Positions 8,326 to 17,295 of a DNA stretch of 64,000 nucleotides are shown here, piece after piece. Position numbers and translations under genes: made by a program. The notes beneath the pieces are model-generated. The model worked only from the letters and a program-made list of their open reading frames with translations, had not been told where the DNA came from and made no database searches. Position 1 is the stretch's first letter. Each line of letters opens with the position of its first letter. The DNA is taken from positions 124,001 to 188,000 of the forward strand of contig NZ_JALJEJ010000005.1 of assembly GCF_022953055.1 (NCBI RefSeq), in the 5' to 3' direction. The stretch is from Mucilaginibacter straminoryzae (GTDB lineage: Bacteria > Bacteroidota > Bacteroidia > Sphingobacteriales > Sphingobacteriaceae).

Positions 8326-9636
8326 TTAAAATTCGATATGGGCCCTTAACGAAAATACGTTAACCGGCCCGCGGTCGCGGTTGTAAGCCGGGTGCAGGAT
8401 GAACTGGTAATCCGGTGTGATAAAGAATTTTTCCTGGAAAGCATCTATCTTGTAATACAACTCCGCAATCATCTCGGTGCCGTAGTTTAACTTGCCATCG
8501 CCGATAATAAAGCCATAACCCCCGTTTGCCAGGTAATTGCGGTGCGGGCCAGAGATACCGTTGCCGACAAAGGCAAGACCCGCTTCATCAAACTTGCGTT
8601 TCCACGACCGGCCGTTCAGCACACCGCCAAAACTTACAGAGCGGTCTATTTCGGTGAAGAACCAGGTTTCTGTCTTGCCATCGTTATAGCTTGCTTTGGC
8701 AAATACGCCAAAATCTTTGGTGATATTTTGTTCGGTATTAATACCGAAGCCCCATTTGTGGCGGCCGTATTGCTGCGTGGCGTCCACATCCGGTGCGGCA
8801 GGGTTTTGTGCCACCGCTAAGTTGTAATTGCCAAATTTGCCGTTATTGGAAAAGCCCAGTATCCGGAAAGCGCCCGGCAGGTTATTCAGCTTGTAGCGTT
8901 TCTCAAATTCAAGCGTTTGCGAATTGCTTTTGCCGATGCGGGCATCCCAGATAGAACCATTGGCCGTAGTGGTACTCATGGTATAAGCAAAACGCAGGGT
9001 CCAGTCGGGCATACCCAGTTCGGTAAATAACCCGAGGACGTAACCACGGGTATTGGCGGGATAATCCCAGGCGCCATTACTCATCAGCGACCAGTTCATG
9101 AACTGCGTCCGCGGGTCATGGCTGAAGGCGTTGCCGTCGAAATAGTCGGACATGCCGAACTTGCCGGCAGTAATTGAAAAGTAGCGTTTGCTTTTAAAAC
9201 CCGCCAAGGTATTCAGGTCGTCCTTAATTGTGTCGCGGTCGTTCCCCCACGTGAAGTTCTGATTCAAATAAGCACGTGCGATATAGATTTTAGGCTCAGC
9301 CGAACCTACCCGAAAGGTCTCGCCGTTTGGAAAACCTGCAATACCTAATGTTTTGCTCAGGCCTGCCCCTCCGGACATTTCGGGGTTAAAGTAAAATTCG
9401 GCGCCCTTCCACAAACGCGCCCCCATAAACATGGTGGTAGTTAAAGAGCTTTGTGTTTCGCTACCGGTAGATAAGCTGTTAGCGCCAGAATATTTGGCAT
9501 TGAAGGAAGGCTTATACTGGCTGATAACCGTTTGCTGGAAATGAAAATTAAACCGCTGTTGTTTTACGGTATCCTGCTGCGCATAGCTCTTAAACCCAAT
9601 AAGCGTGACAAGGCTGATTAGTAAAGTTTTATTCAT
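8326..9636 (-). CDS. Carbohydrate-selective porin, OprB-like
   Basis: Outer-membrane beta-barrel porin for sugars. 436 residues with a signal peptide (MNKTLLISLVTLIGFKSYA, cleavage after YAQ). Features of the OprB family are visible: FHFQQTVISQYKPSF at the mature N-terminus, an early GARLWKGAEFYFNPEMSGG segment, SITAGKFGMSDYFDGNAFSHDPR in the middle, alternating aromatic strands throughout, and a terminal aromatic residue (AHIEF) as expected for barrel insertion by BamA. It may serve sugar uptake together with the nearby sugar dehydrogenase, but they are not in one operon. The family is clear; the substrate is not. Confidence 0.88.
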   Translation of the reverse strand: MNKTLLISLVTLIGFKSYAQQDTVKQQRFNFHFQQTVISQYKPSFNAKYSGANSLSTGSETQSSLTTTMFMGARLWKGAEFYFNPEMSGGAGLSKTLGIAGFPNGETFRVGSAEPKIYIARAYLNQNFTWGNDRDTIKDDLNTLAGFKSKRYFSITAGKFGMSDYFDGNAFSHDPRTQFMNWSLMSNGAWDYPANTRGYVLGLFTELGMPDWTLRFAYTMSTTTANGSIWDARIGKSNSQTLEFEKRYKLNNLPGAFRILGFSNNGKFGNYNLAVAQNPAAPDVDATQQYGRHKWGFGINTEQNITKDFGVFAKASYNDGKTETWFFTEIDRSVSFGGVLNGRSWKRKFDEAGLAFVGNGISGPHRNYLANGGYGFIIGDGKLNYGTEMIAELYYKIDAFQEKFFITPDYQFILHPAYNRDRGPVNVFSLRAHIEF

Positions 9637-9746
9637 CTGTTGTAACTTCTCCCTATTAATAAAAATGCAAAGGACTTGAAAGTTAGTGAATATTTGATGA
9701 ACGAGGTTTAGGCCATCGGTGCAACTCGTCTAAACTGGCCGGAAGA

Positions 9747-10400
9747 TTAGCCCAAGCCGTTCCATTCCTGGTAAAACTGCTCCAGGTATTGCTCCATAAA
9801 ACGGTGGCGTTCTTCGGCAATCTTTTTGCCGGTGGCTGTGTTCATCTTGTCTTTCAGAAGCAGCAGTTTCTCGTAGAAATGGTTAATAGTAGGTGCCGTA
9901 CTTTTCTTGTACGTTTCTTTGGTCATGTTCAGGTCGGGGGCAATTTCAGGATTGTACAACTCACGACCCTTAAAGCCCCCATAAGTAAAAGCACGTGCAA
10001 TACCTATAGCCCCAATGGCGTCCAGGCGGTCTGCATCCTGTACCACGGCCAACTCTGCAGAGTGATAGGATGGGCTATCGAAACTTGATTTGAAAGACAT
10101 GTGCCGGATAATGAGTTCTACTTCACGGACAACGGCTTCATCCGCAGAAAGGGAATTTAGAAAACTGACGGCCGTCCGTGGGCCTACTTCTTCGTCGCCG
10201 TTATGGAACTTGCTATCGGCTATATCATGTAAAAGAGCAGCCAGTTCTACAATAAGTAGGTCTGACTGCTCTGTCTTTGCAATTTGTTTGGCATTGTTCC
10301 AAACCCTTAAAATGTGCCACCAGTCGTGCCCTGCTTCTGCGCCCGAAAGCGTTTCCTTAACGTAGTTTGCTGTCCGGCTGATCAGTTCTTCTGGTGTCAT
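9747..10400 (-). CDS. HD-domain phosphohydrolase
   Basis: Metal-dependent phosphohydrolase of the HD superfamily, similar to the YedJ type. 217 residues. Metal ligands visible: H29 (HDWWHILRV), H58-D59 (LLHDIAD) and D122 (VVQDADRLDAIGAIGIAR). H100 (RHMSF) fits the extra histidine of this subfamily. Substrate unknown; nucleotides are usual for the superfamily. The ATG at 10398-10400 lies 18 bases below a perfect -7 element which is itself half of a palindrome. The XRE regulator lies just upstream in the same orientation (stop at 10430). Confidence 0.88.
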   Translation of the reverse strand: MTPEELISRTANYVKETLSGAEAGHDWWHILRVWNNAKQIAKTEQSDLLIVELAALLHDIADSKFHNGDEEVGPRTAVSFLNSLSADEAVVREVELIIRHMSFKSSFDSPSYHSAELAVVQDADRLDAIGAIGIARAFTYGGFKGRELYNPEIAPDLNMTKETYKKSTAPTINHFYEKLLLLKDKMNTATGKKIAEERHRFMEQYLEQFYQEWNGLG

Positions 10401-10406
10401 TTGCGC

Positions 10407-10425
10407 TATATTTGCTGCAAATATA
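10407..10425. promoter_or_regulatory. Palindrome carrying facing -7 boxes
   Basis: TATATTTG (10407-10414), a 3-base centre, and CAAATATA (10418-10425) form a perfect inverted repeat. The minus-strand half is a consensus -7 box for the HD gene; the plus-strand half is an identical box pointing the other way. It could be a promoter, an operator, or both. Confidence 0.5.
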
Positions 10426-10429
10426 ACGT

Positions 10430-10720
10430 TTATAGGGCAGCAGGCCGGTGGTACCGGTTATTCTCGTTATGGCCGTCCAAAACCGGCTCATCCATTAAAG
10501 TAAGTACGTTGGTTTCCAACAGTTGCGCCACCTGGAACAAACGCTCCAGCGTGATCTTGGTATAACCAAGCTCTATTTTACTATAGGCATTTTGTGAAAT
10601 TCCTAATTTCATAGCCAGGTATTCCTGGGTGTATCCTTTACCTTCTCTGACACGGCGAATATTGCTTGCTACACTTTTTATTTTATTAGCTACGTCTCTG
10701 CTCATATGATTTGCTTTCAT
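10430..10720 (-). CDS. XRE-family helix-turn-helix transcriptional regulator
   Basis: Small DNA-binding regulator of 96 residues with a Cro/CI-type HTH at about residues 17-75: NIRRVREGKGYTQEYLAMK, GISQNAYSKIELGYTKI, then the family helix LERLFQVAQLLE. No effector domain is present. M6 (10705) is an alternative start. It is followed by a long AT-rich intergenic stretch on its 5' side and precedes the HD gene; the target is unknown, though the palindrome at 10407-10425 is the nearest dyad. Confidence 0.9.
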   Translation of the reverse strand: MKANHMSRDVANKIKSVASNIRRVREGKGYTQEYLAMKLGISQNAYSKIELGYTKITLERLFQVAQLLETNVLTLMDEPVLDGHNENNRYHRPAAL

Positions 10721-11232
10721 ATTTGACCTACTTACGATATTTTCTCATAGGCGGTTTTAATTAATTTAATTAGAAGTTAAAATTCGTAAGTAATTGATTA
10801 TTAATTATTAATATATATATCATAACATGCTTTGTTATCAAAGGTTTTATAATACAAGTAGCAGATTATCAGTCCGTAAACAAAAAAAGAGTAAAAAAGC
10901 GGTAATCTGTGTCAATGATAAGGAATAGGAATATGAATATATGTTTAGTAAAACAGGTTTCTAAAACAATTAAGGAATACTTTGATATTATTATCAATAT
11001 CACCAATAATTGTACCTGTTTCGTGGTTTTATCAATGTTTTCTGCCTTAAAAGCTTAAATTTTCATAAGTAATTTGCTGCCTGTCGCCGATAGGTCATCA
11101 CTAAAAAAAAGAATATGATACGATTTTAGCTTAATACAAATAAGGATGGTGGGATAACTGACGCCTGGCGGTTACCAGCCCTATCAACTCCTCGCTCCTC
11201 GTAACACACAACTAAAACCCTATCTTTGCCGC
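10721..11232. other. AT-rich intergenic region upstream of ruvC and the XRE gene
   Basis: About 510 bases, markedly AT-rich up to about 11120. It holds the divergent control regions of the XRE gene and ruvC. An open frame for 41 residues (10933-11058) is visible but unsupported. No tRNA or structured RNA was recognised. Confidence 0.6.
11221..11228 (+). promoter_or_regulatory. -7 promoter element of ruvC
   Basis: TATCTTTG matches TAnnTTTG perfectly and lies only 4 bases before the ruvC ATG, implying a leaderless or almost leaderless transcript from the start chosen here, or a start further downstream. Confidence 0.55.
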
Positions 11233-11820
11233 ATGGCTTTAGAGACCAAAGAGCGGATAATTTTAGGTATAGATCCGGGTACGGTGGTGATGGGTTACGG
11301 TGTGATCAGAGAAGTAGGCTCTAAAACCGAAATGATTGCTTTAGGCGTAGTGAAAATTCCGGAAGGTGACGATCATATGTTGAAGCTACAGCGCATCTTT
11401 GAGAAATCTATTGCCCTGATTGACAACTATCACCCGGACTGCCTGGCTATTGAAGCGCCCTTTTACGGAAAAAACATCCAGGTGATGCTGAAGTTGGGGC
11501 GTGCGCAGGGCACCGCTATCGCCGCGGCCTTATCACGTAATATTCCCGTGAACGAATATTCGCCACGGAAAATAAAACAGGCCATAACCGGCAATGGCAA
11601 CGCCACTAAAGAACAGGTGGCCGCTATGTTGCAACACCTGTTAAAGTTTAAAGAAACACCCGAATTTTTAGACGCTACAGATGGTTTAGCCGTTGCAGTT
11701 TGCCATAGTTTTCAGAAGATCACTACCGGCCGCGGCAGCAAAATTTCGCACTCCAGTTGGGAGTCTTTTGTAAAAGATAACGCCAGCCGTGTTACGGGGG
11801 CGATTAAGTTTAAAAAATAA
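11233..11820 (+). CDS. ruvC: Crossover junction endodeoxyribonuclease RuvC
   Basis: Holliday-junction resolvase acting with RuvAB in recombination and repair. 195 residues. The acidic catalytic set is complete: D14 (LGIDPGT), E74 (AIEAPFYG), D147 and D150 (DATDGLAVAVCH), with spacings matching the E. coli enzyme (7, 66, 138, 141). KLGRAQGTAIAAA and EYSPRKIKQAITGNGNA are further signature segments. The tail after residue 165 (TTGRGSKISHSSWESFVKD) is typical of Bacteroidota RuvC. comB follows 14 bases downstream, so they may be cotranscribed. Confidence 0.97.
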   Translation: MALETKERIILGIDPGTVVMGYGVIREVGSKTEMIALGVVKIPEGDDHMLKLQRIFEKSIALIDNYHPDCLAIEAPFYGKNIQVMLKLGRAQGTAIAAALSRNIPVNEYSPRKIKQAITGNGNATKEQVAAMLQHLLKFKETPEFLDATDGLAVAVCHSFQKITTGRGSKISHSSWESFVKDNASRVTGAIKFKK

Positions 11821-11834
11821 TAGTCTAACCTATC

Positions 11835-12569
11835 TTGAATACTTCATCCACCCCCGCCAAACTAAAATTAGAAGTTTGTCTTACCCCGGCCCTGATTCCT
11901 TTATATACCGTTCAGGATTATATCGTGGTCATCATTGATATTTTCAGGGCTACGTCCTCCATCTGTTATGGGATTGAAAATGGTGCAGAAGCCATTATCC
12001 CGGTGGCATTGGTAGAAGAGTGTGCGGCTTACCGCGAGAAAGGCACGGAATACCTGTTAGCAGCCGAACGCGATGGTAAAGTGGTTGAGGGCTTTGATTT
12101 CGGCAATTCTCCATTCTCTTACACGGCAGAAAAAGTTTCCGGCAAAACCGTGGTACTGACCACCACAAACGGCACCCATGCGCTGCATCTGTCCAGAGCG
12201 GCTAAAAAAGTGGTGATAGGGTCGTTTTTAAACCTGACATCTTTAAGTAACTGGTTGAAGCAGCAACAGGATAATGTGCTGCTGGTGTGTGCCGGCTGGA
12301 AAAACAATTTCAATATCGAAGACACCGTTTTTGCCGGTGCAGTGGTGGATCAACTTGCTGGCGATGCTTACCAACTGGACGATGCCGCCATTGCTGCGGG
12401 GGATATGTACCAGCTTGGGAAAAGTAATATCCCGGCTTACCTGGCTAAAACATCACACAGCGAACGGCTGAAAAAATTGAAGATAGAAGAGGATATTGCT
12501 TTTTGCCTTCAGCAGGATCTGACTACAGCTATCCCTGTTTTAGTAGGCGAAAAGCTGGTGAAACTGTAA
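11835..12569 (+). CDS. comB: 2-phosphosulfolactate phosphatase
   Basis: Hydrolyses (2R)-2-phospho-3-sulfolactate to sulfolactate and phosphate. 244 residues, normal length. Family segments seen: VVIIDIFRATSSI near the N-terminus, LLAAERDGKVVEGFDFGNSP, VLTTTNGTHAL and VLLVCAGWKNNFNIEDT. No ATG fits: the frame begins with TTG at 11835, only 14 bases after ruvC. The enzyme that makes its substrate, ComA, is encoded at 54153-54914. In methanogens the pair serves coenzyme M synthesis; in Bacteroidota sulfolactate is more plausibly used for sulfonated lipids or spared as an osmolyte or metabolite, which is inference. Confidence 0.92.
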   Translation: MNTSSTPAKLKLEVCLTPALIPLYTVQDYIVVIIDIFRATSSICYGIENGAEAIIPVALVEECAAYREKGTEYLLAAERDGKVVEGFDFGNSPFSYTAEKVSGKTVVLTTTNGTHALHLSRAAKKVVIGSFLNLTSLSNWLKQQQDNVLLVCAGWKNNFNIEDTVFAGAVVDQLAGDAYQLDDAAIAAGDMYQLGKSNIPAYLAKTSHSERLKKLKIEEDIAFCLQQDLTTAIPVLVGEKLVKL

Positions 12570-12641
12570 GGTAATTTTAGTGCTGATGTTTAAAATCAGA
12601 TAAAACTCGCCTATATTTAGCCTTCAATTAATCTTGTCACC

Positions 12642-14180
12642 TTGTTAGTTAAAACTTTTGGCAGCGCAGTTTACGGGATCGAAGCAACCACCATTACTGT
12701 TGAGGTAAACATTCTGCCGGGTACCAAATATTTCATCGTCGGCCTGCCCGATAATGCCGTTAAAGAAAGCTATTTCCGCATCGAATCAGCGCTGAAGAGC
12801 TGTAACTATAAAATGCCACGGCAGCAGGTGGTGGTCAACATGGCGCCTGCCGATATCCGCAAAGAAGGTTCTGCATACGATCTTACTATCGCTACCGCCA
12901 TTCTTGCCGCATCGGGCCAGATTGAAGCCGAAGAGCTGGACAAATACCTGATCATGGGCGAGCTTTCCCTCGACGGAACCTTGCAACCCATAAAAGGGGC
13001 TTTGCCGATTGCCATACAAGCGCGTAAAGAAGGTTTTAAAGGATTTATCCTGCCGAAGCAAAATGCACGGGAAGCAGCCATTGTGAATGAACTGGATGTT
13101 TACGGCATAGAAAGCATTGCACAGGTAGCGGGTTTCTTTAATGGCGACACCAAACTTGAACCGGTAGTAGTTAACACACGCGAAGAATTTTACAACAGCC
13201 TGAGCAATTACGACAGCGACTTCAGCGAGGTAAAAGGGCAGGAAAACATTAAACGGGCATTGGAGATTGCCGCAGCGGGTGGCCATAACGTGATACTGAT
13301 CGGTCCACCGGGTGCGGGTAAAACCATGCTGGCCAAAAGGCTACCATCCATACTACCGCCCCTGAGCTTGTATGAATCTTTAGAAACCACCAAGATCCAT
13401 TCGGTGGCCGGTAAGCTTTCCACGGCGGATGCGCTGGTTACGGTTCGCCCTTTCCGTTCGCCGCACCACACCATCAGTGATGTTGCCCTGGTCGGCGGAG
13501 GAGGAAATCCACAGCCGGGTGAAATATCATTAGCGCATAACGGCGTTTTGTTTCTGGACGAGTTGCCCGAATTTAAGCGGAGCGTGTTGGAAGTAATGCG
13601 CCAGCCATTAGAAGAACGGCGCGTGACCATATCCAGGGCAAAATTTACGGTTGATTACCCCAGCAGCTTTATGCTGATAGCGAGTATGAACCCCTGCCCG
13701 TGCGGCTATTATAACCACCCCGAAAAAGAATGTATCTGCCCGCCGGGCGTGGTGCAGAAATACCTGAGCAAAATATCTGGCCCCCTGCTGGACCGTATCG
13801 ACCTGCACGTAGAGGTAACGCCGGTAAACTTCAGCGAGCTATCGTCTGAAAGGAAGGCCGAAGCAAGCGAACTGATCCGCGAACGGGTGATTAAAGCCCG
13901 CGACATCCAAATAGCCCGGTTTGGTGATAAGCCAGACCTGCATGCGAATGCGCAAATGTCGTCGCAAATGGTGCGGGATATTTGTAAAATTAACGCAGCC
14001 GGCCAGAACCTGTTAAAAAAGGCGATGGAGAAACTGGGCCTTTCTGCCCGGGCTTATGACAGGATATTGAAAGTGGCCAGAACCATTGCAGATCTGGCCG
14101 CAAGCGAAGAAATTCAATTAGAACATTTGGCAGAAGCCATACACTTCCGTAGTTTAGACCGCGAAGGCTGGGCCGGATAA
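12642..14180 (+). CDS. comM: YifB family Mg-chelatase-like AAA ATPase (ComM)
   Basis: Hexameric AAA+ helicase that promotes branch migration during natural transformation in species studied. 512 residues. An N-terminal ChlI/Lon-like domain (about 1-180: [27 protein letters not shown]) is followed by the AAA core with Walker A GPPGAGKT at 221-228 and Walker [10 protein letters not shown] with D306, sensor segments, [20 protein letters not shown] (a cysteine-rich Zn-like loop) and a C-terminal Mg-chelatase domain ([20 protein letters not shown]). The start is TTG at 12642; no closer ATG gives the conserved LVKTFGSA N-terminus. A -7-like word TATATTTA lies at 12612-12619. Neighbouring ruvC is another recombination gene. 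Confidence 0.95.
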   Translation: MLVKTFGSAVYGIEATTITVEVNILPGTKYFIVGLPDNAVKESYFRIESALKSCNYKMPRQQVVVNMAPADIRKEGSAYDLTIATAILAASGQIEAEELDKYLIMGELSLDGTLQPIKGALPIAIQARKEGFKGFILPKQNAREAAIVNELDVYGIESIAQVAGFFNGDTKLEPVVVNTREEFYNSLSNYDSDFSEVKGQENIKRALEIAAAGGHNVILIGPPGAGKTMLAKRLPSILPPLSLYESLETTKIHSVAGKLSTADALVTVRPFRSPHHTISDVALVGGGGNPQPGEISLAHNGVLFLDELPEFKRSVLEVMRQPLEERRVTISRAKFTVDYPSSFMLIASMNPCPCGYYNHPEKECICPPGVVQKYLSKISGPLLDRIDLHVEVTPVNFSELSSERKAEASELIRERVIKARDIQIARFGDKPDLHANAQMSSQMVRDICKINAAGQNLLKKAMEKLGLSARAYDRILKVARTIADLAASEEIQLEHLAEAIHFRSLDREGWAG

Positions 14181-14287
14181 ATAAAAAATTTTACCGGTTG
14201 TATCAAATCCGGTATTTTAGTAGTAATACCCCATTAGAATAGTAAGTACATGCTGAATAAAGCGGCACGTATTCTAACTTATGAAAA

Positions 14288-14983
14288 ATGGGATTGAGAA
14301 GAGGCTTAAGAAAACTACTGAAATACCAGGAACCTGATCCGTACTTAAATGATTCATATTCGCAGGAGGGCGAGGATATGGTGCTGGCGAGAATTTTTGA
14401 TAATAAACCAACAGGTTTTTTTGTAGATGTGGGTGCGCTTCATCCAAAGCGGTTTTCTAACACCTATAAATTTTACAAAACAGGTTGGCGCGGCATTAAT
14501 ATGGATGCCATGCCGGGCAGTATGGCTATTTTTAACCAGTTGCGTCCGGAGGATATTAACATAGAAGCAGCGATTTCAGACGAGGACCAGGTTTTGAAGT
14601 ACCACATCTTTAACGAACCTGCACTGAATACACTCTCCGAAGAGGTGGCTATGGAAAGAGAGAAAAAGCCGGAATACAAGGTGCAACGGGTAGAAGATAT
14701 CTGTACACAAACCCTGGCCAGTATCCTGGATAAACATCTGCCGGAGGGTAAGGCTATTGATTTCATGACCATCGATGCCGAAGGGCTGGATTTCCAGGTG
14801 CTGAATTCTAATAACTGGGCGAAATACCGTCCGTCTGTATTGCTTTTGGAAAGCGAACTGGACTTTGACGCCTTTGGCGGATCTGATCTGTATCTGTTTA
14901 TGAAAGATCGCGGCTATAGTTTGCTTTCTCGGACGTACCGTACTTATTTCCTGCGTGAGCAGAATTTTAAAGCTTTAGCTTAA
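14288..14983 (+). CDS. FkbM-family methyltransferase
   Basis: SAM-dependent O-methyltransferase of 231 residues. The FkbM pattern is clear: SQEGEDMVLARIF, then FFVDVGALHPKRFSNTYKFY (SAM-binding GxG-like loop with acidic residue), GINMDAMPG and, late, IDFMTIDAEGLDFQVL. Such enzymes typically methylate sugars or polyketide hydroxyls; no substrate can be read here. The start ATG at 14288 is embedded in a run with another out-of-frame ATG at 14281. The VOC gene follows after 3 bases, indicating an operon. Confidence 0.88.
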   Translation: MGLRRGLRKLLKYQEPDPYLNDSYSQEGEDMVLARIFDNKPTGFFVDVGALHPKRFSNTYKFYKTGWRGINMDAMPGSMAIFNQLRPEDINIEAAISDEDQVLKYHIFNEPALNTLSEEVAMEREKKPEYKVQRVEDICTQTLASILDKHLPEGKAIDFMTIDAEGLDFQVLNSNNWAKYRPSVLLLESELDFDAFGGSDLYLFMKDRGYSLLSRTYRTYFLREQNFKALA

Positions 14984-14986
14984 TTT

Positions 14987-15370
14987 ATGAATATCAAATT
15001 CTCGTTAGATACCATCATTTTCTACGTTCAGGACGTGGATAGATTAAAGTCTTTCTACCAGGATTTATTTGGAGGTGAAGTTGTCGAAGAATTTGAATCG
15101 GTTTGGGCGCTGCTGCAATTAGGGAGCTTTAAAATAGGCCTTCACAGAATGGGTGATCAATACTTCGATAAAACTAAAGGCCCCTTTAAGTTTGATAACA
15201 ATACCAAGATCGTATTTGAATTAACGGATGATATTAACGCGGTACGTGCGTATCTGGTCAGCCGTCAGGTAGCGATGCGGGAAATCAAAACCTTCGATGA
15301 TTACGATTATTGGCTTTGCGACGGCGAAGACCCGGAAGGGAATGTATTCCAACTAAAGCAAAGGAAGTAA
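14987..15370 (+). CDS. VOC (glyoxalase/bleomycin resistance) family protein
   Basis: 127-residue protein of the vicinal-oxygen-chelate fold with two beta-alpha-beta-beta-beta units: IIFYVQDVDRLKSFYQDLFG at the start and KIVFELTDDINAVRAYL in the second half, ending DYDYWLCDGEDPEGNVFQL, which contains the terminal metal-site glutamate and the DPEGN motif. Function within the superfamily (glyoxalase, dioxygenase, resistance binding protein) is open. Cotranscribed with the FkbM methyltransferase. Confidence 0.88.
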   Translation: MNIKFSLDTIIFYVQDVDRLKSFYQDLFGGEVVEEFESVWALLQLGSFKIGLHRMGDQYFDKTKGPFKFDNNTKIVFELTDDINAVRAYLVSRQVAMREIKTFDDYDYWLCDGEDPEGNVFQLKQRK

Positions 15371-15422
15371 CCCGCTTTTTACATAGCCGGACGGTATCTT
15401 CCATTAGTATCATCAGCAGCGG

Positions 15423-16796
15423 CTACCGAAGGTTCAGCGCATGGATCATTTTTTCCGGCGTTGCATCTTGCGAAAGGTTAACCGCAATATCTGGCGTTAG
15501 CCGATTCTCAACATCCTTTCCGTTCGGGCGTATCCATTCCTTCACACCAAATCTAAGAACAAGGCCAGAGTAAGGCAGACGGGTTTGATAAAGCTCGCCA
15601 AAATGGTTCGGGTGGCCATTGCGTGGCGCTTTGCCAACCAGTTTTGCCAGCTGATTGTCCTTGATGACAGTGGCGAACATGATTGCGCTTGAAAAAGTAC
15701 CATCTCCAACAACTACGTACACCTTTCTGTTAAAACGGGTAGAATCGTTAGCCGGCGGTGAAGCGGTTTCGCTGTCAAAATGAATGATCTTACCTATGGG
15801 CTGGCTTGCATAGAACTGGTCATTAAGATGATACTGTTTTAGCAGTGCCAGGTAATCATCACTGCGTTTCCAGTTGCATTGATAGCTTTTGTAAGGCTTT
15901 TTATTAAAATGATCAATGATCATATTTCCTACACTGGAGTTACCCCCGCCGTTCTGACTGACATCGATAACGAGTGATGTTACCCGGTCTTGCTTGATTT
16001 GCTTAAAGATGGCATCGATCTGCTTTTCCACAGAGTCGAGTTTGGCATCGCTCACGCTAAAAGAACAGGATTTTAAATATCCCACGCTTCCGACTTTCTG
16101 ATAGGTCAGTAAATCTTTACAAGCAGATCCCGTCCCGTTTAGCCTGTTCAATTCAGTTTCCCATTGCTCACGTGGAATACCGCTAACGGTAAGGTGTTGT
16201 CCGCTTGTTAAGAGAATATCGTATTGTTCTGAGGCTGGCATGGCCCACACAGCATACAAACCTAAAAGCGTTAATGCTTTTTCTTTACGTTGATCCTTAA
16301 ATCCGGTAGTGCAAAGGCTGGTCTTTTCTATCAGTTTTTCAACCGGGATACCGTTTATCGAAATAATTTCTTCATTCTCCTTTAAACCGGATTGTGGCGC
16401 AATCAGCTTAGCGATGTGGTATCGGGTACCCTTTTGATACAAAGAAAACGGGATATAAACAGCCTGTTTGTTCCAGTCCATCAATTCCAGTTTACTAACA
16501 CCAATATTAGCATGTTCATCTGAGAGATAGGCGATTGCGGGCTTAACTACTTTTGCAAAACCAGCAGCAGACATTGAATCCCTCAGTTGTGATTGCATGG
16601 ACTGAAACAGCTCGTCGTATTTGCTTTTATCCAGTTCTGTAAAAGGATATGCGTGCACCTGGTAGATCTGGTTTTTCAGGTAACCGATATCTTCCTTCAG
16701 TTGATCTTTACTATACTTTTTTTGAACGCTGTTCGATTGACTATGGGCGATAATCGCGGCAAACAGAAATACAAAGGTTAAGGCGGACAGTTTCAT
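15423..16796 (-). CDS. S41 family peptidase (C-terminal processing type), secreted
   Basis: Serine protease of the Tsp/Ctp clan, 457 residues. Signal peptide MKLSALTFVFLFAAIIAHS. The protease half carries GYLKSCSFSV, the strand VIDVSQNGGGNSSVGN, and the nucleophile region VVVGDGTFSSAIMFA, followed by a conserved N-G-HPNHFGE segment. The N-terminal 200 residues resemble the helical domain of Bacteroidota S41 proteins; a PDZ domain is not obvious, though LKENEEIISINGIPVEKL (about 138-155) is PDZ-like. The exact catalytic lysine was not assigned. Stands alone; the DUF2007 gene lies 50 bases upstream in the same orientation. Confidence 0.87.
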   Translation of the reverse strand: MKLSALTFVFLFAAIIAHSQSNSVQKKYSKDQLKEDIGYLKNQIYQVHAYPFTELDKSKYDELFQSMQSQLRDSMSAAGFAKVVKPAIAYLSDEHANIGVSKLELMDWNKQAVYIPFSLYQKGTRYHIAKLIAPQSGLKENEEIISINGIPVEKLIEKTSLCTTGFKDQRKEKALTLLGLYAVWAMPASEQYDILLTSGQHLTVSGIPREQWETELNRLNGTGSACKDLLTYQKVGSVGYLKSCSFSVSDAKLDSVEKQIDAIFKQIKQDRVTSLVIDVSQNGGGNSSVGNMIIDHFNKKPYKSYQCNWKRSDDYLALLKQYHLNDQFYASQPIGKIIHFDSETASPPANDSTRFNRKVYVVVGDGTFSSAIMFATVIKDNQLAKLVGKAPRNGHPNHFGELYQTRLPYSGLVLRFGVKEWIRPNGKDVENRLTPDIAVNLSQDATPEKMIHALNLR

Positions 16797-16847
16797 TTAA
16801 TCAGCTTGTTATATAAACAAGACGGCAGGAATTTTAAAAGGTTGCAT

Positions 16848-17105
16848 TCAGTCTGCTATTTCATCAGCAGGGCTGCCGTTCTGGTAATCGTCTATCAGCC
16901 GAAGCGCTTTAGCGGCTTCTGTTTCGTTCACAACTATCGTTACATGCGGCATACCGCCTGCATCTGCCAGGTAGGGGGCAACAGTACCTAAGTACTGGTT
17001 ATTTAAAAACGCAGGGATATGGTTATCTTCCAGTAGCTGTTTGATTACATCGGCCAGCCAGTATTCTCCGGCAAAAACTTCTTTTAACTTGGTTTGATCG
17101 CTCAT
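16848..17105 (-). CDS. DUF2007 family (putative signal-transducing) protein
   Basis: 85-residue protein with one ferredoxin-like DUF2007 domain: KEVFAGEYWLADVIKQLLE, NHIPAFLNNQYLG, and HVTIVVNETEAAKALRLIDD. Members are small, mostly of unknown role, and in some proteins sit beside zinc ribbons; no zinc ribbon is here. Located upstream of the S41 protease gene on the same strand. Confidence 0.85.
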   Translation of the reverse strand: MSDQTKLKEVFAGEYWLADVIKQLLEDNHIPAFLNNQYLGTVAPYLADAGGMPHVTIVVNETEAAKALRLIDDYQNGSPADEIAD

Positions 17106-17267
17106 AAGATAGAATTTGTAAACACAATATACGCTTTGCCGTCAAACATTCATCAGTGTTAAAACTTATTTAAGGGTCATTCAATTGTAAGTTTCTTAGA
17201 ATGTTTCTAAATAGCTATTTGCCCGATAATAGCCTTGCCGCTTATATATCTTTCAGTTTTTAATAAA

Positions 17268-17275
17268 TAATTTTG
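17268..17275 (+). promoter_or_regulatory. -7 promoter element of the sdhCAB operon
   Basis: TAATTTTG is a perfect TAnnTTTG match 20 bases upstream of the sdhC ATG. Confidence 0.6.
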
Positions 17276-17295
17276 CCAAAATAAATCTGTTTGTA

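Noticed and set aside
10933..11058. 41-codon open frame (MNICLVKQ...) in the AT-rich region upstream of ruvC
   Set aside because: No -7 box or ribosome site at sensible distance, composition equals that of the surrounding AT-rich spacer, no recognisable precursor-peptide motif.
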